A stretch of DNA of 17,702 bases from CAZVIJ01 sp964626735 (GTDB lineage: Bacteria > Patescibacteriota > Dojkabacteria > JAOAGR01), in contig CAZVIJ010000040.1 in the NCBI GenBank assembly GCA_964626735.1, positions 1 through 17,702 of the forward strand, in the 5' to 3' direction. The position numbers were made by a program, and so were the translations under genes. Under the pieces are notes generated by a model. It did not search any database and was not told the DNA's origin. It was given only the letters and a program-made list of their open reading frames with translations. Numbering within the stretch: the stretch's first letter is position 1; each line of letters begins with the position of its first letter. Positions 13,484 through 17,702 of this stretch are shown here, piece after piece.

Positions 13484-13487
13484 CACG

Positions 13488-16085
13488 ATGATGTTGAAGA
13501 ATAAATTAACGAAAAACGCCATACAAGCCATCAATTTCGCGAACAAGACGTGTGTGAAGCTGAAATCTTCCGAGCTTGCGCTCGAACATCTTTTCATCGG
13601 AATTTTGAGCGTTAAAGACGGTATCGGATCCAAAATACTTTCTAAACTCGGGCTCGACCCGGTAAGCACGATAAAGAGCATCGAAGAAGCGCTCCTCGGC
13701 GGTAAGCCGGTGCTTCAAAACATGGAGGATGCGAAGGAATACGAAAATATCACGGTCGAGAATATCGCCGATATCACTGTTTCTCCCGAAATTAAGGAGG
13801 TTTTCGAAAAGGCATTCGATCTTGCCATAAATGCGGGACACAACTACATCGGCACCGAGCATCTTCTCTTGGGGCTTCTCCAGGTAAAGGACAATTCGTT
13901 TATCCAAGAGCTTAGCGAGCACGGTTTCAATTTCGACAAGGTAAAGTCGGAACTCGACGGATATGTTCAGTATCCGGAATTCATGCCGGGCGACAAGATA
14001 AACAGCCAACAGGGAAAGGCAGCGCCGCAGCAAGCTCCCGACGCCGGACGCCCGCAGCAGGGCGCAAGCTTCTTCGATAACATGGGAAGGAATCTTACCC
14101 AGGAAGCTCGGCAAGGAAAGCTCGATCCGGTTATCGGACGCGAGAAGGATATTACGAGGCTTATGCAAATACTCACGAGAAGGACGAAGAATAACCCAAT
14201 CCTCCTCGGTGACGCCGGAGTCGGTAAGACGGCAATCGTCGAGGGTCTAGCCCAGAAGATTGCGGAAGGGTCTATCTCGCCCGTGCTCGCTAATTACGAA
14301 ATCTGGTCTATCGATACCGCCTCAATCGTAGCCGGCAGCCAGCTTCGCGGAGATATCGAGCAGAAGATACTCGACATGATCCACGATATCGAGCAGCGGG
14401 GTAACGTTATCCTGTTTATCGACGAAATCCATACCATACTCGGCGCAGGCTCGACTTCGAACAATTCGCTCGATATGGCCAACATCCTCAAGCCGGCATT
14501 GGCGCGAGGCGTGCTTCACTGCATAGGCGCTACCACCGTAGATGAGTATCGCAAGCATTTCGACGAGGACCCGGCATTGCAGCGGAGATTCCAGCCGGTC
14601 GACGTCGAGGAGCTTTCGCAGGACGATACTGTTCTTGTCCTGAAGCGCCTAAAGCCGATCTACGAGGCGTACCATGGCGTAAAGATTACCGACGGCGCGC
14701 TGCGGTCTGCAGTCAAGCTAACCAGCAGGTTCATAACCGACCGCTACCTCCCCGATAAGGCAATCGACGTTATCGACGAAGCGTGCGCGAAGAACAAGCT
14801 CGAGCGGGTCCAAGTCTCTCCCGAATTCAAGGAAGAGCTTGAGCGACTTCGTGAAGTGGTATCGTTGAAAAACGATGCGCTCCAGCAAAAGAAAATAGAG
14901 GAAGCTTCCAACCACCTGGACGACGAGAAGAAGGTAATGAAGAAGCTTGCCAAGATGGAGAAGCAGATGAAGAAGGAGTGGGACTCCGCGGCTAAGACTA
15001 TCTCGGAAAAGGATATCAAGGAAGTCATCCATAACTGGACGAAGATTCCCATGAACTCGATGGGAGAAGATAGCGCGGAAATCGTCAAGAAGCTCGACGA
15101 CGACCTTATCACCAACATCATCGGACAGGATTATGCGGTAATGTCGGTTTCGTCAAGCATCAAACGGGCGAAAGCTGGAATTTCCGGTTTCGAACGTCCC
15201 CTTGCTTCATTCTTATTCGTCGGGCCAACCGGCGTCGGAAAAACCGAGCTCGCGAAGCAGCTCGCCAAGTCGCTCTTCGGCACAGCCGACGCGCTCATCC
15301 AGATCGATATGAGCGAGTTGATGGAGGCCCACAGCGTTTCCAAATTGCTCGGATCGCCTCCCGGTTACGTCGGATACGATCAGGGCGGAAGATTGACCGA
15401 TCAAGTGAGAAGACGTCCGTTTTCAGTCATACTCTTCGACGAGATAGAGAAGGCAAGTCCGGAAGTGCTTAATATCCTCCTCCAGATTATGGACGAGGGA
15501 CGATTAACCGACAGCAAGGGCAGGACGGTGAACTTCAAGAACACCATCATTATCATGACCTCGAATATCGGATCGGAGCTCCTGAGGAAAGATACTACGG
15601 TAGGCATCTATCTTGGCGACGTAGACGCGAAAGACGGCTCCGAAAACGCGGTCGACGCGAAAGTTGTCGAGGCTGAAGAGCGAATCATTGAAGAGCTGAA
15701 AGAATACCTGCAGCCGGAATTCCTGAACCGAATCGACGATGTTATCGTTTTCCGCGAACTGGAGAAGAAAGATATCGTAAAAATTACGAAGCTCCATCTC
15801 GACAAATTTATCGCTCGCCTCAAGAAAGAAAACAATATCATGCTAACGCCAGTCGAGGAGTCGAAGATCACCGAGTACATCACTGAAGTCGGCTACTCAG
15901 AGGAATACGGTGCTCGAGAAATCAAGCGTGTTTTGCGCTCGACGCTCGAGAATGCTGTCGCCGATAAAATTCTAGAGCTCAATTGGGACAGCGATTCCAA
16001 GAAAATGCTGAGGCTCAAGCTTAAGCTCGATGAAGAAAAGAAGTTCGTGATCATGGAGACGACTCCCGTATCCGCTTCTGTATAA
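13488..16085 (+). CDS. clpC: ATP-dependent Clp protease ATP-binding subunit, ClpC type
   Basis: An 865-aa AAA+ unfoldase that feeds proteins to ClpP. Residues 1-150 hold two Clp_N repeats, followed by a Gln/Pro/Ala-rich linker (about 167-190). The first ATPase domain has Walker A GDAGVGKT (241-248) and Walker B VILFIDEIH. A middle region of about 70-90 residues with a Lys-rich coiled coil is much shorter than the ClpB arm, arguing for ClpC. The second ATPase domain has Walker A GPTGVGKT (579-586) and Walker B SVILFDEIEK. Just after TSNIGSELL it carries the loop TTVGIYLG, where the tripeptide VGI matches the ClpP-docking loop (VGF/IGL) of ClpC and ClpA, so a protease partner is expected. ATG 13488 and ATG 13491 are adjacent; either may be used. 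A single-gene unit with its own promoter and terminator. The family is certain; ClpC versus ClpA is inferred. Confidence 0.93.
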   Translation: MMLKNKLTKNAIQAINFANKTCVKLKSSELALEHLFIGILSVKDGIGSKILSKLGLDPVSTIKSIEEALLGGKPVLQNMEDAKEYENITVENIADITVSPEIKEVFEKAFDLAINAGHNYIGTEHLLLGLLQVKDNSFIQELSEHGFNFDKVKSELDGYVQYPEFMPGDKINSQQGKAAPQQAPDAGRPQQGASFFDNMGRNLTQEARQGKLDPVIGREKDITRLMQILTRRTKNNPILLGDAGVGKTAIVEGLAQKIAEGSISPVLANYEIWSIDTASIVAGSQLRGDIEQKILDMIHDIEQRGNVILFIDEIHTILGAGSTSNNSLDMANILKPALARGVLHCIGATTVDEYRKHFDEDPALQRRFQPVDVEELSQDDTVLVLKRLKPIYEAYHGVKITDGALRSAVKLTSRFITDRYLPDKAIDVIDEACAKNKLERVQVSPEFKEELERLREVVSLKNDALQQKKIEEASNHLDDEKKVMKKLAKMEKQMKKEWDSAAKTISEKDIKEVIHNWTKIPMNSMGEDSAEIVKKLDDDLITNIIGQDYAVMSVSSSIKRAKAGISGFERPLASFLFVGPTGVGKTELAKQLAKSLFGTADALIQIDMSELMEAHSVSKLLGSPPGYVGYDQGGRLTDQVRRRPFSVILFDEIEKASPEVLNILLQIMDEGRLTDSKGRTVNFKNTIIIMTSNIGSELLRKDTTVGIYLGDVDAKDGSENAVDAKVVEAEERIIEELKEYLQPEFLNRIDDVIVFRELEKKDIVKITKLHLDKFIARLKKENNIMLTPVEESKITEYITEVGYSEEYGAREIKRVLRSTLENAVADKILELNWDSDSKKMLRLKLKLDEEKKFVIMETTPVSASV

Positions 16086-16101
16086 CCTAATAGAATACGT
16101 T

Positions 16102-16129
16102 AACCGGGGATTGCAGTCCCCGGTTTTTT
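16102..16129 (+). terminator. Rho-independent terminator of the clpC-like gene
   Basis: Perfect 9-bp stem with arms AACCGGGGA (16102-16110) and TCCCCGGTT (16117-16125), loop TTGCAG, then T's to 16129. The next promoter begins one base later. Confidence 0.95.
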
Positions 16130-16130
16130 A

Positions 16131-16159
16131 TTGACGAAAAATCGAAAACACGGTATTTT
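16131..16159 (+). promoter_or_regulatory. Promoter of the GH43-like gene
   Basis: TTGACG (16131-16136, one mismatch from consensus), a 17-nt spacer and TATTTT (16154-16159). The start point would be near 16166, 4 nt before the ATG at 16170. The TTG that could serve as an earlier start codon is the -35 box itself, which rules it out. Confidence 0.72.
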
Positions 16160-16169
16160 GCTCCACATC

Positions 16170-17129
16170 ATGAAGCGCAATACACTTCCCCTCATGAAGC
16201 TCGCGATAGAAAGCGACTTTGCAGATCCCTCAATCATCAAAGCTGCCGATGGATATTACTATGCCTACGGATCGCAATATCTAGGTTTAGACTCGACGAT
16301 CAATATTCAAGTAGCTCGATCATCCGATCTCGCAACGTGGGAGCACTTGGGAGATGCGCTGCCGGCGAAAGCATCGTGGGCGAGAACTACCCAAGATTAC
16401 TGGGCACCGCATGTGGTTTACCTCGACGGTTTGTATTACCTCTATTATTGCGCGACGCTCGATAGCGGCGTGGGCAGCGGAATTGGCGTTGCTGTCGCCC
16501 CAATCCCTACCGGCCCATTCGTCGACTGCGGCGCTCCGCTTGTTTATGGAGAGGGGTTCGAACATATCGACCCGATGTTCTTTCATGACCCGGTATCGCA
16601 GAAGAATTACCTCTATTGGGGTTCGTTCTGGAAACCGATTCATTGCAGGGAGTTGGCATACAATTATCTCACGTTTAAAGAGGGTTCTGAAACGTTCGAT
16701 GTTCGGTTCCCTTCGAAGACGACCAAGTACGAAAATCTTATCGAAGGAGCCTATATGGTTTACCGCGATGGCTACTATTACTTGTTTTATACGGGAGATC
16801 AGTATGAATATTACGACGGGTATGCTGTCTTGGTGGCTCGATCGCAAAATCCCACGGGACCATTCATCGGCATTGGGGAAGAGCTCGGACTTGAGGATAA
16901 CGCCATCCTGAAATTCAACGAGCGATGGGGCGCTCCGGGACAGAATTGCGTATTTACCGACGATTACGGTAAGGATTGGATCGCCTATCATGCTTTCGAC
17001 CGACTCAACGCAAGAATTCAGGGCACCGGCTATATCAAACGGTCAATGCTTCTCAGTTCGATCGATTGGGTGGATGGATGGCCGGTAGTCGTTGTCCCGC
17101 ATGAAGTTCCGGTTCAAGTGCTCATTTAA
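16170..17129 (+). CDS. Glycoside hydrolase family 43-like protein, cytosolic
   Basis: A 319-aa five-bladed beta-propeller glycosidase, with members acting on arabinans, xylans and related oligosaccharides. The three catalytic acids of GH43 can be placed: the base D19 in SDFADPSIIK, the pKa-tuning D134 in EHIDPMFF, and the acid E192 in LIEGAYMVYRDGYYYLFYTG. Blade-like repeats with Y-Y-L-Y/F-Y are visible at about 29, 89, 147 and 202. The length fits a single-domain member. There is no signal peptide or anchor, so it should work on imported oligosaccharides or an internal glycan and not on polymers outside. ATG 16170 is chosen because the only longer start lies in the -35 box; ATG 16194 remains possible. 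It stands alone, with no transporter or sugar kinase nearby. The family is confident, the substrate unknown. Confidence 0.85.
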   Translation: MKRNTLPLMKLAIESDFADPSIIKAADGYYYAYGSQYLGLDSTINIQVARSSDLATWEHLGDALPAKASWARTTQDYWAPHVVYLDGLYYLYYCATLDSGVGSGIGVAVAPIPTGPFVDCGAPLVYGEGFEHIDPMFFHDPVSQKNYLYWGSFWKPIHCRELAYNYLTFKEGSETFDVRFPSKTTKYENLIEGAYMVYRDGYYYLFYTGDQYEYYDGYAVLVARSQNPTGPFIGIGEELGLEDNAILKFNERWGAPGQNCVFTDDYGKDWIAYHAFDRLNARIQGTGYIKRSMLLSSIDWVDGWPVVVVPHEVPVQVLI

Positions 17130-17138
17130 ACCGCAAAC

Positions 17139-17147
17139 TGTTACAAT
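17139..17147 (+). promoter_or_regulatory. Extended -10 promoter of the DUF2085-type gene
   Basis: TG-T-TACAAT (TG at 17139-17140, hexamer 17142-17147) lies in the 23-nt gap after the GH43 stop. The GTG at 17153 begins 5 nt after the -10, again a leaderless layout. No -35 is evident. Confidence 0.5.
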
Positions 17148-17152
17148 ATCCC

Positions 17153-17683
17153 GTGTACAAGATATTTGGCAAACGGTTCACGTATCCGCAATTGGTAAAG
17201 CTTGGGTTCATCTCGTTCATTGGCACGATTTTCTTCCTGCCGCTCCTCGCGCCGATACTTTCCCATTTCGGACACAAGAAAATAGCCGGTTGGATTTATA
17301 AAATTTATTCCTTCACCTGTCACCAAAAAGCCCATCGATCGATGTTCATATATGACGAACAGTGCGCCTGGTGCATGAGAGACACCTTCATCTGGGCAGC
17401 CATCCTGATGGGATCGATTATTGTCTTTTACGGCAAACAGGTTCCAGGAGTCACGTGGAAAATTGCCTGCCTGCTCATGCTCCCGATGGCCCTGGACGGG
17501 TCAATTCAGCTAATCGGGACGTTCCAATCTATGTTTTACGGCGTTACCCCATTTTACGAGTCGACCAATACGCTCAGGGCGTTGACCGGGGCGCTCTTCG
17601 GAATAGGCTTCGTTATGCTCTTCCTTCCCCGATTGAGGGGCGAGATCGATGCTTTGCCCGGAAAGCCTCAAAATAAGGTTTGA
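17153..17683 (+). CDS. DUF2085-type integral membrane protein
   Basis: A 176-aa protein with about four membrane helices (roughly 15-37, 77-95, 103-120 and 142-158). The pattern of DUF2085 is clear: C56-H-Q with R62-S, C71-x-x-C74 just before the second helix, then D115-G-x-x-Q119 and N139-x-x-R142-A-L-T-G in the last third. The conserved Cys/His cluster suggests a metal or redox site at one membrane face. The biochemical function of the family is not established as far as I know. It starts with GTG at 17153 (MYKIFGKRF); no ATG or Shine-Dalgarno offers a better start. It follows the GH43-like gene by 23 nt but has its own -10. The gene is complete, ending 19 nt before the window edge. The family call is good. 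Confidence 0.85.
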   Translation: MYKIFGKRFTYPQLVKLGFISFIGTIFFLPLLAPILSHFGHKKIAGWIYKIYSFTCHQKAHRSMFIYDEQCAWCMRDTFIWAAILMGSIIVFYGKQVPGVTWKIACLLMLPMALDGSIQLIGTFQSMFYGVTPFYESTNTLRALTGALFGIGFVMLFLPRLRGEIDALPGKPQNKV

Positions 17684-17702
17684 TAGATTGATAATATAGA
17701 AA

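Noticed and set aside
16131..16169. TTG start for the GH43-like gene, adding 13 residues
   Set aside because: The TTG is the -35 box (TTGACG) of a good promoter whose start point lies downstream, so it cannot be translated from that transcript.
1..17702. Mobile element, CRISPR array, tRNA or rRNA gene
   Set aside because: No transposase or integrase motif, no long flanking repeats, no spaced direct repeats and no cloverleaf-like segment was found by reading; a covariance-model search would settle short RNAs.

Overview
The window looks like chromosome from a bacterium with a small, tightly packed genome. My best guess is the Patescibacteria/CPR group, with Candidatus Saccharibacteria as the nearest candidate. 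The clues are a penicillin-binding protein with an Ig-like tail followed by two FemAB-type genes, very short spacers, many promoters that sit directly on start codons, and a mix of housekeeping genes with unrecognised small ones. TGA is used as a normal stop several times, which argues against the UGA=Gly code of Absconditabacteria and Gracilibacteria. The phylum call is an inference; I could not run a marker search. I see no IS element, phage gene, CRISPR array, rRNA or tRNA.

Layout. (1) 1-3819, + strand: 3' part of a class A penicillin-binding protein, then two FemAB-like peptidoglycan-bridge enzymes, each joined to the gene before it by a 1-nt TAATG overlap; a cell-wall operon. (2) 3898-5086, +: infC-rpmI-rplT (IF3, L35, L20). 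infC has no ordinary start codon, and rplT is cut near its end by a 10-N assembly gap that appears to be zero-length. A strong terminator follows. (3) 5306-5779, +: greA with a structured leader and its own terminator. (4) 5845-8488, - strand: VOC/glyoxalase-fold protein, unknown 171-aa protein, serS, small membrane protein.

(5) 8548-11959, mostly -: an accessory islet between serS and asnS. It holds a deoxyribosyltransferase-like domain fused to a ribbon-helix-helix-like tail, a helix-turn-helix domain fused to an EgtD-type methyltransferase, a divergent small protein that looks like a Nudix fold without its catalytic box, and a second class I SAM methyltransferase. A 24-bp perfect palindrome lies in the divergent promoter region between the HTH-methyltransferase and the small protein. 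This is the best candidate for an undescribed system; the linkage is seen, the shared function is conjecture. (6) 12018-17683: asnS (-), then divergent clpC-like unfoldase (+), a cytosolic GH43-family glycosidase (+) and a DUF2085-type membrane protein (+).

A theme across the window is that good -10 hexamers lie only about 5-10 nt before the start codon in at least eight genes on both strands, so many mRNAs should be leaderless or nearly so. greA and the deoxyribosyltransferase-RHH gene are exceptions with Shine-Dalgarno-like sequences. Several of these promoters are overlapped by short inverted repeats that could be operators. No gene-free stretch exceeds 300 bases; the longest is the greA leader region (about 220 nt).
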